Source of the DNA: Neelides folsomi
Lineage: Eukaryota; Arthropoda; Collembola; Neelipleona; Neelidae
Direction: 5' to 3'
Assembly: GCA_034687125.1 (NCBI GenBank)
Contig: JAQGBZ010000076.1
Location: 1 to 64,000 of the forward strand
Length of the DNA: 64,000 bases
In this document: in pieces, positions 1 to 11,193 of the stretch
Position numbering within the stretch: the stretch's first letter is position 1
How the letters are laid out: each line of letters starts with the position of its first letter
Made by a program: the position numbers and the translations under genes
Notes under the pieces: generated by a model
Database searches by the model: none
Told to the model about the DNA's origin: nothing
The model's input: only the letters and a program-made list of their open reading frames with translations

Positions 1-364
1 ATATGGAATTAAAGCAACTTTCTGCTAAAGTAATAATTCCGGAATGAAGGCGGAATGGCTTCCGGATTTTCACTCCGGATTTATTCTGTTTAAAAGGCGG
101 ACATCTACGGCGTATATATTCCAGAATCCTTCGATGGAATTCTTATGTTCTCCTGCCTACTTTTTGCTCGTCGGGATATGCCGTTCTGGAATAAGTACTA
201 AGTTTTTGATTAAACTTCTAAAAATAATTTCAATATTTTCCTTATAATTATTTGGCATCTGATCCATGAATCTATTCAAAATTCTTATCTGTGAAGGAAT
301 TTCGCTTTTAGTCGAAACTGCATAAATTAAACGAATGTTTGCTGGTTAAATCTATTAAGAAAAG
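1..364. other. Intergenic, no gene seen
   Basis: I see no homology or splice-consistent exon in this left edge. A short open frame at 44-247 on the plus strand has no recognisable domain and is probably chance. Confidence 0.4.
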
Positions 365-808
365 TCATCGTTTCTTTGAAATGTTTTTTTCGTTTGTTAT
401 CTTTAATTTATTTAAGTCTCCACTAAAAGCAACTAAATTAAATGTTAATATAGAAATCGGTAAATACATATGAATATCACTCATTTTATCTAAAATCTCT
501 AAAATTTGATCATCATTTTTAACAATTTTATTATATATTAAAATTATTACTTTACATTGTAAATGTCTTTTTTGAATGAAAAAGGGATCAATAATTGTTT
601 CTAAATTTTTATTTTCATAAGTGTAATATATTTTATTGGAATTAATGGTAATTGTAGATTGGAGATAGTTTGAATAAAAATTAATATACTGTTTAAATAA
701 TTCAATTTCGTCATTAGAATGAACTTTTGCTAAATGAATTTCACAAATGAATAGAATGTAGATATTTAGAAGTTTTATCAAAATATTTTTGGTTAACTTT
801 AAAATCAA
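365..808 (-). CDS. Hypothetical secreted protein or receptor N-terminal fragment (147 aa)
   Basis: An intact 147-codon frame starts at an ATG at 808 and stops with TGA at 365-367. The first ~27 residues are hydrophobic with an early Lys (MILKLTKNIL then LLNIYILFICEI), which looks like a signal peptide or anchor. The rest is Asn/Ile/Lys-rich with no named domain. It loosely resembles the extracellular N-terminal part of divergent arthropod ionotropic receptors (signal peptide, then an IELF...INFY...L-type stretch), but no pore follows, so it could be a truncated relic or an exon of a gene with unseen introns. I do not recognise a function. AT-driven chance coding is possible. Confidence 0.3.
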   Translation of the reverse strand: MILKLTKNILIKLLNIYILFICEIHLAKVHSNDEIELFKQYINFYSNYLQSTITINSNKIYYTYENKNLETIIDPFFIQKRHLQCKVIILIYNKIVKNDDQILEILDKMSDIHMYLPISILTFNLVAFSGDLNKLKITNEKNISKKR

Positions 809-1317
809 TATTTTTAAACTTTATTTTTAAACTTAAAACAATATATATTATTAAGTGAAGAAAACAATACTGGACGGCAACAAATTTAAATAGCTTTTTG
901 AAATCCATTTTAATATATAATCAAAAAATAGAATGTGATGTATTTCCTTTCTACCTATTATATCATATACCAGTTTTTAAAAAAACAATTAGAATAGGTA
1001 CCTAAAAACTTATTTGTGTTAACGAAGATTAATTATCAATTACAAGTTTCGACAAAGTAATTATTTTAATATGCAATACATCACCATAGAGACGTTGCAT
1101 ATACAAATAAAATTTATTTATTAACAAAAATTATATTTGCCTATTTTATATACAATGTCATAATTTCATAATGCATTTTAGTGGATATGTATAAAGGACT
1201 AATATGCTATATCAGTTCATTTTGTTTAGAAATTATTTCAATTAAATTTATTTTCACATAACATAAAAATAATTTATTCTCAAGCTTAAACATGACAAAT
1301 AAAACCACACATTTACA

Positions 1318-1350
1318 TACTCCCTCCGTTCACAATAGAATAGAAAATCT
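1318..1350 (+). repeat. Stowaway/mariner-like terminal motif
   Basis: TA followed by CTCCCTCCGTTCACAATAG resembles the terminal repeats of Tc1/mariner-type MITEs. No well-matched partner end was found nearby. The GTTTCAAAAG-type right end at about 1715-1730 is only distantly similar, so this is a fragment at best. Confidence 0.3.
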
Positions 1351-1500
1351 TGGTTTGTGCTCCCCTTCCATTTATATATATTTTCAATTATTTTTAACAA
1401 GAATATGAATGTTTAAACATTTAAATGATATAATATATTACTTAAATATTAGCAAAATATACAATTTTAATGGACAGTTTTAAAGTTTAGTTAGTAAATA

Positions 1501-1542
1501 TAATTGCACTGTTAGAGAGATGCAATTCTTACAGTGCAATTA
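1501..1542. repeat. Perfect 12-bp hairpin
   Basis: TAATTGCACTGT at 1501-1512 is the exact reverse complement of ACAGTGCAATTA at 1531-1542, with an 18-bp loop. Its role is unknown. Confidence 0.5.
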
Positions 1543-1613
1543 CAATTATACTAACTGTTGTATAGTAAATATTAAACTGCTCATTAAATTGTATATTTCA
1601 CTTTCAAAAAATA

Positions 1614-1731
1614 ACTTTCAAAAGTTATTTTTTGAGTTCAAAATTTCCGCAAAAAATATATATGTATTCTTTTCTCATGTAAATTTTTTGTGGAAACTAT
1701 GAACTCAGGAAATAACTTTTGAAACAGAGTA
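1614..1731. repeat. Foldback (inverted repeat) pair, MITE-like
   Basis: The arm at about 1614-1657 (CTTTCAAAAGTTATTTTTTG onward) is an imperfect inverted copy of 1683-1724 (ending CAGGAAATAACTTTTGAAA), with about 40 bp per arm and a short spacer. The right end is followed by CAGAG and TA, as expected for a mariner-type MITE terminus. No coding capacity. Confidence 0.45.
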
Positions 1732-2410
1732 TAATTAATTACAGGTAAATACTTAATTAAATAAAATAAAGTTTTACATTAAATTATTATGTAGGGTGTT
1801 GGTGGAAATTTGAAAATGAGGAAGAGATGAAATTACAAATTAATACGATATGTAACACAACACTACAAGGGGCGTTGTAACATTTTAATTATCTTTTGTT
1901 ATATGGAATATTATATGCAATTTGAACAATAATATAAATTCACACTTGATGGTATCCGCTCACTTACAACTAGATCAATGTTAAGATTAGGCATGACTGC
2001 AATGCACACACAACCATATGTATAAGGTAAGGAGATAGGCATCTTTTGAGCATAATAATGGAGGGAGGTAAATGCGAGGAGTGAACCTGACCTTTAGCTT
2101 TCAACTATGTGTTGGATTGGTTATAAAGTCCCTGAATTGCGGGAGTCGTTGAAGGAGGATGATTTGATGGGAACCGCAGGCATGAACCCTTGAAGATACC
2201 AAACGTTTGTTCGGCATTGATCATCATCTCCCTCACACCTTTTTAAACTTCGCCCTCTCCTTCTTCACTCTCATTTGTAAGAAAGATTCCTTGGAAGAGG
2301 ATTGTTCATACAAAAATCCACACGCACATTTTAACAATTGAAGCTATTTTATAAATCTTATTGTTTAACTATAAAATAAACAAGTAAACTAAATTGGATA
2401 AATAAAAAAC

Positions 2411-5400
2411 ATGGATAATTTACAAATCTATCAGTCAAGCTTAAATGGTAAGTTATTTTAAGAATTATTTTTTATACCTATATCCTACAATATTCAATAT
2501 ATTGTTTTATATAAATATAATAAATTATAAGCAATAAAATTAATTATTAATTTAATATTAATAATCTGAATGTATACATTGTTAAAGGGCTTCAAATGTG
2601 GTTTCCAACAATTCTTTATGGATTTATTGGAAGTTTACCGATGTATATTCTCGCATGGTAAGTTTTATTATTTTTTATTTAATTTCAATAAACATGTGCT
2701 ATAAATACTTATCCTATATATGCATTTTATCTAATTAAATCATATTTTTTCAATATTACACAGGTATAACATGGATCAAGTAAGCGATCGCTTCCGCGCT
2801 ACTTATTCAGACACTGCTGACACATTTGACTTCATTGTCGGTATGTTTTATTGCATATTAAGTCAATAATGTTCTAAGCTCATATCATTGTTCAGTAATT
2901 TTTAAATGTTTTAATAGGTTATTAATCAGGAAATTGGAAAAATATCTTACACACCTAGATAATATATATCATACCACATTGATACATCATTCTACATATT
3001 ATATTGTATCACTATAGCTCTTCCTTCTTTTGCATGATTGGCAGGAGGGATTTATCAATAACAGTAGAAAACGGAAAGTGCGTGTTTGTTGAAAAGTTGA
3101 AAACTAGAAATTCAGCACAAACAGCAACAAAGAACCACAAATGCCAAAAATTAAAAGATAGAATTTAATTCTATTTACATTATAAGAAGGAAGAAGTGTC
3201 ATAAAAATGATTTCTTGATTTTCCATGTTTCATTATTACCATTATAATTCCGGAACAAGTTATTGAGAACGAGTTCATTAGATAATGCTAAATAACAATA
3301 AGAGCAAAAGGGTAACATTATTAAATATGCGTAAGGATTTCTTACTATGTAGGAATCTTTAAAAGCATATGTGTAGATACAGATAGAAGTATATATGTAT
3401 GTAAAGTACATGCAAGATATGTAGAGTACATGTAATTTTGCTGATAAAACTACCATTTATGTTTCAAAGGTTTCACAAATTGTAAGATTTTATGATTTAA
3501 TAATATGATTTATGATCATTTGATTTTAATAACCACCTAATAAAATCCCAAGTTCAAAATTAATTAAATCAAGCCGTTCGAGTTTAATGGAATTTTTTTA
3601 GTAATGGAATAATTGCTGCCGTTGGTATAAAGTCATAACTATCTGTATGTTTGTATGTATGTATTCGGCATTCGGTAATGAATTTGAGATTTACTTTCAA
3701 TTGTCAATGAACTTTTAAAACATAAGTTGGACTATAAATTATGTTTATTAGAGCAATTTGCTGCACATTTCTTCTCATGGTGTGAATTGAAGGTGAACAA
3801 ATTGTAGCTATTGGTATAAAGATGATTGGGATGAGAAAGGACGCTGAAAGGTTTAGCCTTAACCAGACCGTGAAGTTTAATTGCCCCGCATTGCAAGGAA
3901 GCCAAAAATTCATGTAAATCAACGATATTAAGAATTTACAGTAAAAGTAAAAGTTCAACACACAAATGCATATTAATGGAAATTTAATGAGTTCAACTTT
4001 CCATCAAGAATTACTGAATTTTGTTTATTCATTTTATGATGCAAGTTTTATTTGTATGAGTTATTTTATAATAGTTTTAAATTCCAAGTGCATAATGGTC
4101 AAGATTTCCTTGACTTAATCCTTAACATTTCTTAAAACTAAAAACGAATCCATTACTCATAATTATATCCTGGATGACAAAGTGATTGTCAGATTATTTG
4201 TGATATAAAGAATAAGTATTCGACTGATAGATAGAGTGCATTCAGGTGTACCTATGTATAACCTAGGTGTAATCTCTACTTAATCTGAAGTGTGTATGAT
4301 ACTTCAAACAATAATTTTAATTGAGTTAAAGTTCTAAGGTAGTTTTAAATTTAATAATTAATTAGTTGGAGCTGGATCTTCAGGAGCCGTCGTTGCAAAT
4401 CGTCTTTCAAGAAACCATAAAGTTCTATTACTTGAAGCTGGCGGAGAACCAAATCCTTTTTCATCTGTTCCTGGTCTTTCTTTCCTTATGCTCAATTATC
4501 CTCAAGTGGATTGGATGCATAAAACGGTCCCTCAGAAACATTGTTGTGGAGCTCTTCCCAATAAAGTGTGTTTCTTGACTATTCTTTATTAATCTGCTAC
4601 TTCATATTGTCTAAAATATTAATAAACAAATCTTTAATAAACTTTGACTATGCATTTTAGCAATCTGGATGGTCGGCTGGTAAAGGTCTTGGAGGAACTT
4701 CCAACTTGAATTTCCTCATTCACTTGCGAGGGCATCGAAAAGACTTTGATTATTGGGCTAATTTGACTGGAGATCCCTCATGGAGTTACGAAGGGCTACT
4801 TCCTTATTTCAAAAGTGTGGAAAATTATCAAGGAGAATTTGATTCTGGTGAGACTAGGTTTATACGATATAATCGGTGTCATTAATTAGCTATATGAAGA
4901 ATTGTCTTACAACTACAACTGCGCTGGTAGATAAAGTGAACCGCTAGAAAGGCTCACACATTAACAATATCTACGTTTAATTTAAATTATTTAATAGAAT
5001 TATTCGATAGTCCTTTAAAATTTAAAAAAATCAGACGCATTTCGGAAGTATCCTACAATTACAATATTATCTACCGTAAATAGTAATTCAAAAATTGCAA
5101 TTAAAAATATTTTTTAGATTTATTGCACGGACATAAGGGAGATATGCCGCTATCTCTCCCGGACTATAAAGGAATGTCTGAATTGTTTGTCCAAGCAGCT
5201 GAAGAACTCGGATATCCAAGAGTGGATCTCAACGGAAATTATTCAGAAGGTGAGAAAAGCTTTAAAACAAAATAAATCTATCAAAAATTGTTCATAAAAC
5301 ACAACTCATTTTGAAAATACGGTCATCGCATCCATAATCTATATCTTATTTTGAAATTACCTATAGGATTTTCACCAGTCTTTAATCCTGTTAAAAATGG

Positions 5401-7560
5401 GAGAAGGCAGGGAACGTTTAGATCCTTCATTGAACCAGTGAGGGGAAATCCAAACTTGATTATTTATAAGTTTTCCCAAGTTAATAAGGTTAGAAAACTT
5501 AAGCATTTACTATAAGTTTTTATGAAGGAATTTTAATACTGCATACTATTAATTAAGGGAAAAGACGAATAAATGAGACGTTTTTTAAATTTAGATTTTG
5601 ATGAGCGGACCTCAAAATGAAGCCTATGGAGTTGAATACGAAAGACATGGAGTTAAGAAATTTGCTTATGCCAAGAAAGAAGTGATTGTCTCCGCCGGTT
5701 CAATCAATTCACCTAAACTTTTAATGCTTTCTGGAATTGGTCCACGAGAACATTTAGAATCTTTAAATGTAAAAAAATGAATTAAAACCGCCTATTTTAA
5801 CTATTATATTTTTACACCAAAATAATAAATAGATTCCGGTCAAATCTGAACTTCCTGTGGGAAAAAACCTTCAAGATCACATTTCAATTTACTTTGGACC
5901 TTTCTTTGTAAATGAGCCGATCACGATGTTATTGGACCGAGACCTCACAGCCACTTCCTTTGTTGAGTTTACACGGAAGGGAACGGGACCTTTGACTTCT
6001 TCAGGATGTCACGCCGCTGGGTTCTTTTCCTCCTCCAAAGCCAAGGAAGTCGGGGAAGGGGATTGGCCAGATATTCAATTCATTCTGCTCGGAACGGCGG
6101 TGTACGAGAAAATGGCCAAGGATTTTTCCCATGCTTTTCACAGTGAGTGGTCTTGGGATTTACAACAATTCCTGTTAACTTAGTAAATATTAATAACTTA
6201 ATAAGGAGAATCATTATGGGTATGAGTTAACTTCGAGTTATACCTTATCACTAAAAATTAAAGCTAATACAATATACATATGAAAACATATTTGGTACGT
6301 ATGCAGATATACAGGTATTATCACATACATGGTTAAATTGTAAAGAATTCCTTAATAACTTTCATTGCTTGTTCGTATACATTGGTTCAATTTACTACAA
6401 TATAATTGTGATTACCTTTGAATATCACTCGAAACTTATCACAATTGCTCTCTAACATGGTTTTATTCTTTATAAAGTTGATGAGAACATAATGCAACGA
6501 TATTTGAGACACGCGAAGGGAAAGGACAGCTTTCAAATCATTACGTCGCTTGCAAGGTGAGTTTAGTTTTTATTGCATTTATAATATAATCTTGAGTACT
6601 CCTAAGTTAAAAAATGGGTTTATGATGTTTTTACATTATAATGATTTATAAGAATCTGGACATAGCATACACTTGTAAAATTGAAGCTTAGATTACTGAT
6701 TCAGTATATCATGTTTTAAAGGTTAATATGCCATTAGAGGTTTTATTTTTTAAAGGTTTATTTAAATAATTTTGAGTGATATTATAACGTAGATGAAATG
6801 TATTTGATTTAAAATGCTTCATATTCCAGGCCATTATCAAGAGGTGACATTCGATTAGAAAGTGCAAATCCCAACGCACCTCTCCTAATTGATCCAAATT
6901 ACTTAGCCGAACCTTCAGATGTTCAAGTTTTAATTGAAGGTATATGTTAATTGACTATCTGTCATTATAATTTTATTCAATATTTAATAACCTTTAATAT
7001 TCCTTTTTTGGATAGTTATCAATTTAGCATTACCTCGCACAAATAATTAATATTGACATTTCTGCATTACTAAAAGGTTTGAGAAAAGCTATCGAGCTTG
7101 TTGAGAACACTACAACATTCCAGAAATATGGTGGGAAATTTACCAATGAACCTTTCCCTGGTTGTGAAGATGTTCCCTTTTTGTCTGATGCCTATCTTGA
7201 ATGTTACATTCGCCAATATTCAATCACACTCCATCACATTGTGGGTAGTTGCTCAATGGGGAAGAAACACTCCAAAGACGCTGTGGTGGATCCTGAACTC
7301 AAAGTCATTGGAACAAAACGGTTAAGAGTTATCGATGCTTCCATAATGCCAAAAGTTCCAATTAGCAATACGAATGCAGCGGTAATTTGAAAAATAAATA
7401 TTTTTTATAAAATTACTTAATACATTAATTATGGTGAGAAAGTGTGCCAATTTAAATATTTTTTGTTTAGTGCATTACGATTGGAGAAAAGGGAGCTCAT
7501 TTGGTGATGAAAACTTGGGAAAATTCAATTGAAAATGAAAATAATGAAATTATTCGCTAG
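2411..7560 (+). CDS. GMC oxidoreductase 1 (glucose dehydrogenase-like flavoenzyme), 630 aa, 13 exons
   Basis: Exons read from the sequence: 2411-2447, 2588-2657, 2764-2840, 4366-4565, 4661-4847, 5118-5249, 5367-5488, 5595-5768, 5833-6142, 6478-6556, 6830-6939, 7077-7381, 7471-7560. All junctions are GT/AG, the phases agree, and the frame gives 630 residues ending in TAG. Residues ~16-36 form a hydrophobic segment (signal peptide or anchor). The FAD-binding loop follows ([18 protein letters not shown]), then the GMC signature around [16 protein letters not shown], a second signature [23 protein letters not shown], and the C-terminal catalytic His region [10 protein letters not shown] with the NTNA pair. 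By family knowledge this is an FAD-dependent alcohol or sugar oxidoreductase. The substrate cannot be told. Intron 3 is unusually long (1.5 kb). Closest relative in the window is GMC 3 at 44.6-47.4 kb. Confidence 0.9.
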
Positions 7561-8579
7561 TCATATCCTTGTACAAAAATATTTTTTAGTTTTATAATGT
7601 AGTTTTTTATGCGAATTATGAATATTATAAGCTTCAAATTACTTTAAAGTAAATATCCTTACTTATAATTTTTAATATTTTGTCAATTAATCTTAAGTTT
7701 AAAATCTTAATATATTTTTCGATAATTACAATTTTATATCGCAGTTTACCTACAAGTACGATGTTTGTATTCATAATATAAATATTAGGTAATAAGCACT
7801 TTAATGACTATTTTGCATATTTATGTAGTATTATGCATGCAAATTATCTTAAAAAATAAATAAGTGCTTAATCTTGATGAAACATTCAATTCTGGGCATT
7901 AGAGGTATGTTAATTAAAATCTCTCCAAGCATCTGCGAATCTGCGATGTACGATAAAAATACGCTTAAACTCTTATCGTGAAGTAAAAGTATTTGAAAGC
8001 GATTTCCCCTCTAGCTTAATTATATTTAAACTAAAGTATTTGCATGTTGAATAAGGAAACGATTGGTAAACAATGCATTAAACATTATAATAAATAACAA
8101 CAGTTATTTAACTGCACCGGACGTTGATTGGAATTAAATGGAAAACTCTCGTGCCAACTTGAAATTCCTTTCCTTCACCAATATTTGATTTAACGACTTT
8201 GATGAGTATCGGCCTTTTAAAATCCCTGATAAGATTCCTCATCGGAAAAACTCTCGCGCTCCGCATAGAAAGCCAAAGTTCACTTTTTATGTAAATAAAC
8301 AAACAATTCAAGTCTGTCGAATTTACGAGGAAAGTTTTTCTATCCTTCTTATATCTTATATAACTATGTAAGTAGTATTTATATTAGAGTAATATATTTA
8401 ATTCCCTTTTTATCTTCAATCAGATTAAATGGGAGTAAATTCCCTTTGCACTCGAATAAACCTTTAGTAGTCGGGAAAATTCCTCACAAGAAGGAAATGC
8501 CCGAGCCAACTGCAACTTAAAGATTTCCCAAAGCCCGGAATCGGAAATTCCATTTTCAAGGCCTTGAGCGAGAGTTGAG
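7561..8579. other. Intergenic between GMC 1 and DUF4291 gene
   Basis: No gene seen. The first ~300 bp are AT-rich 3' flank. The stretch 8100-8579 is less AT-rich and probably upstream sequence of the next gene. The 67-codon minus-strand frame at 8108-8311 shows no domain. Confidence 0.4.
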
Positions 8580-8618
8580 TATTTAAGGGGAAAGGTGAAA
8601 GGAGAAAAGTGTCAGAGA
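8580..8618 (+). promoter_or_regulatory. Candidate TATA/Inr core promoter of the DUF4291 gene
   Basis: TATTTAAG at 8580-8587 is followed at 8611-8616 by GTCAGA, with the initiator A about 34 bp from the TATA start. That is close to the usual arthropod spacing. It would give a 5' UTR of about 105 bp to the ATG at 8719. Confidence 0.4.
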
Positions 8619-8718
8619 GGTGCGAGAAGCGGAAGAGTCATAACAAAAAACCTTACCAAATATTTCTAAACCTTTAAATTAAATCCTTTTAAATAAAAGA
8701 TATTTGTCAAAATTAACA

Positions 8719-9471
8719 ATGGCCATTCACCATATGGAACCAGTTCCATTTAAACCCGTTAATTACGATCAAGTAAATTTGGAATGGCCAGACGACGGTC
8801 GACACATTTTGGCGACCTTTGACGAAGACAAAGTCATCGTTTACCAATCAGTTCGTCAGTCCGTGGCTTTGGCGGCAGTTCGGGCCCAATCATTTCGAAA
8901 TAAATTATACAAAGTTGATTGGTGTCTCCAACCTTCTTTTATTTACGCTGTCAACATGTCCGGCTGGGGAAGGAGGAAAAACCACGATATTTTGTTGGCC
9001 ATTACACTCTGCAGGAAAGGATTCGAAGAGATTTTAAGAGCTGGAGCAAATAAAAACATACCAGAAGTTGAAATTACCTGGGAGCAAGACGTTGACCTTT
9101 ACGGATATTTCCTGGACAGGAAAATTATGAACATTCGAATTAAAGACAAAGCATTGTCGGCATTTAGCAATTTTTACGTGAAAGAGATTGCGGATGTTAC
9201 AGCGTTTGTCTCAGCTCAACGAAGATATTTGTTTCAAAATTCACCTGATCTTGTAAGATGTCCAGAAGAGAAATTCTATCCGTTATTGAACCAAGATTTA
9301 AATGATTTATTGGGACTTGATACCGAGGCTCATATTGAGAAAATTACGAGACGGGAAAGCGAAGTGGAAGAAGAGGAAGAGGAAGAAGTAAAGGAAAAGG
9401 AAGAAGAAAACAAAGAAAATGAAAATAACGAGAAGAAATATGATTCACTATTAGTTGAAAAGAACAAATGA
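8719..9471 (+). CDS. DUF4291 domain protein, intronless, 250 aa
   Basis: I chose the ATG at 8719 (MAIHHMEPVP). The frame ends with TGA at 9469-9471 and has no introns. Residues ~25-180 match the DUF4291 pattern as I know it: ILATFDEDKVIVYQS, then a KVDWCLQPSFIYAVNMSGWG block (family usually W-I-K-P-S-F-L-W-M-M-Y-R-S-G-W-G), then LAITLCRKGFEEIL. The last ~40 residues are a Glu/Lys tail that the bacterial family members lack, to my knowledge. The family is best known from bacteria and fungi and has no firmly assigned biochemical role that I can state. Lack of introns beside a 13-exon gene and the taxonomic bias suggest horizontal acquisition (inference). Base composition is now like its neighbours. 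Confidence 0.8.
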   Translation: MAIHHMEPVPFKPVNYDQVNLEWPDDGRHILATFDEDKVIVYQSVRQSVALAAVRAQSFRNKLYKVDWCLQPSFIYAVNMSGWGRRKNHDILLAITLCRKGFEEILRAGANKNIPEVEITWEQDVDLYGYFLDRKIMNIRIKDKALSAFSNFYVKEIADVTAFVSAQRRYLFQNSPDLVRCPEEKFYPLLNQDLNDLLGLDTEAHIEKITRRESEVEEEEEEEVKEKEEENKENENNEKKYDSLLVEKNK

Positions 9472-9918
9472 ATAGAATTATGATCTTTAAGATATTATTG
9501 TCTAATTTATATATTTATTATAAAATATTACTAAAAATTAAAAACATATTTTTTAGATTAAATATAAATTATTTAAATATGTAGTTATTCTTATATCTGA
9601 TGAGAATAAAATATTGATTTACAATAAAATATTTAAGATATTTCATATTTTATGACTAATTTTACTTTAATTAAACAATCCTTTTAATAATACAAAATAC
9701 GATATAATATTAAAAATTTTGTTGGAATAAAAAATATTGGAATAATTAATGCTAAACTTTGAAATCAATTATTTATGAACCTACCTGGTTTAGGTATGAT
9801 AAACCTATAATTTTTAATTATCATACAATAAAAATACAGAAAAACAAAAATTAATTAACCAAATGTCTCCTTTTATTTTTCATTAATACTTTCTAATTTG
9901 AAACTCAAAGCCAATGTT
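9472..9918. other. Short AT-rich gap between convergent genes
   Basis: This is the 3' flank of the DUF4291 gene and of the minus-strand Tctex1 gene. It has several AATAAA-like strings and nothing else. Confidence 0.4.
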
Positions 9919-10633
9919 TTAATCCATATAAATGCCGTAAACGGTCGCCACGACGTGCATCGTGTCGTTAGAAATCGTTTTTGTCACGTGTCTGTCTCTG
10001 CTCGAATCCCAAAGGGCGCGAAATCCCGAATAAATTCCTTGTCTCTGCCTGGACGTGATCGTGACAAGAACGATGATTTTGTATCTGTCAAATTTCAAGT
10101 TCGCCACTTTCCGCTGGACTCTGTTTGCTGTTTCTTTGGCCCATCCAACAACCTTTGAGGAATTGTACACAGCTCGTCTCATTTGGTCTTCAAGGGCAGT
10201 TTCCAAAATGGCCGCGACGGGATCCACATTGAATTCTTTGAAAGGATTCAGTTGATACGTGTTCCCAAAAATGAGCTGAAATAAAATAATTTGATTAAAA
10301 TTTATAATAATACTTTTAAACATAAAAATTGATTAAAGTTTATAAGAAAAATCCATTGATAAATGAATAGGTATAAGCGATTAATTATTTTTTAGTTAAT
10401 TTAAGTTTGATAATAATAATTGTTTTTTATACCTTTGGACGTCTAATGGGTTTTAAGGCTTCACTCGTGGGTCCTTTTGCAGCTTTATTAAAAAAGTTTT
10501 TAAGTTGTTCTTGAATGAGTTGTTCATTCGCCAAGTCTCCTTTGATGGTACGAATCGAATTTTCTGCAATCTTATTTTCTCCACCATCATTTCCAATCCA
10601 TTTGTTGCTGTCCTTCTTGGTTCCCTTCTTCAT
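9919..10633 (-). CDS. Tctex1-domain dynein light chain (DYNLT family), 185 aa
   Basis: Two exons on the minus strand: 10433-10633 (MKKGTKKDSNKW start) and 9919-10275, joined AAG|CTC in phase 0. The C-terminal ~110 residues are a Tctex1 domain: NTYQLNPFKEFNVDPVAAIL, then RYKIIVLVTIT, then SGFRALWDSSRD, then VVATVYGIYMD, matching the family pattern RYK-I-V-V-I, LWD and VAxVYGxYxE. Such proteins are light chains of cytoplasmic or axonemal dynein, or Tctex1-domain ciliary proteins. The ~70-residue N-terminal extension is basic and lacks a domain, as in the TCTEX1D-type (DYNLT4/5) members rather than the short DYNLT1. The exact orthologue is uncertain. Confidence 0.85.
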
Positions 10634-11193
10634 TGAACTTACAGGTTCGACAAAAAATTACGTTGATTAAAAGAGCCGGAAAGAGATTATTAAACATTCA
10701 GAAACAATTACTTAATTTCAGATATTAACGCTGATAAAAATGTAAAAAATACCAATACGATATACTTACTAGTAACGTGTTATATTTCTATATTATTACT
10801 AAACGTATTATATAATTTGGCCACTATGCAATTTGTGAATGGTCATGAATGATTTTTATAATTTATTAAGTATGTGTCTTACTGTAAGACTAATTAATTA
10901 TATAAATAAAGCTAAATATTCAATTAGACATCACTCACAATTTGCTTATAACATAAGAAAACCAAACTATAAAGACGTTTAATCACTTTAATGGATTTCT
11001 TTTCATCAATTAATTTCACAAAGCTATCCAAATGCTAATCGTGATAATTAAACTTTTGATTTGTTCATTAACTCTAAATTACATAATATTATTAATTCCC
11101 AATAATTTTGCAAACGTTTTTTATAATCCTAAAAATATTTGAGAAAAGAGGTAATAAAGATAATTAATATAATAATAAAGACTTGAGAGTGAA
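10634..11193. other. Intergenic between divergent genes
   Basis: About 560 bp of AT-rich DNA between divergent starts. It must hold promoters for both neighbours, but I see no clear TATA or initiator pair. Confidence 0.35.

Larger units (their letters stand above)
809..2410. other. Intergenic, AT-rich, with hairpins
   Basis: No gene seen. It holds a Stowaway-like terminal sequence at about 1318-1350, a 12-bp-arm hairpin at 1501-1542, a foldback pair at 1614-1724, and a less AT-rich patch at about 2040-2300 that could carry upstream regulatory sequence for the oxidoreductase gene starting at 2411. Confidence 0.4.

Noticed and set aside
3199-3961. Minus-strand frames inside GMC 1 intron 3, and a plus-strand galectin-like string ([11 protein letters not shown])
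   Set aside because: The string is very short, bounded by stops, and not supported by flanking splice sites or further galectin motifs.
8704-8718. Upstream TTG-type extension of the DUF4291 frame
   Set aside because: Eukaryotic start should be ATG; the first in-frame ATG is at 8719.
9898-10255. Plus-strand frames over the Tctex1 gene
   Set aside because: Shadows of the minus-strand coding exon, which shows a clear Tctex1 domain.
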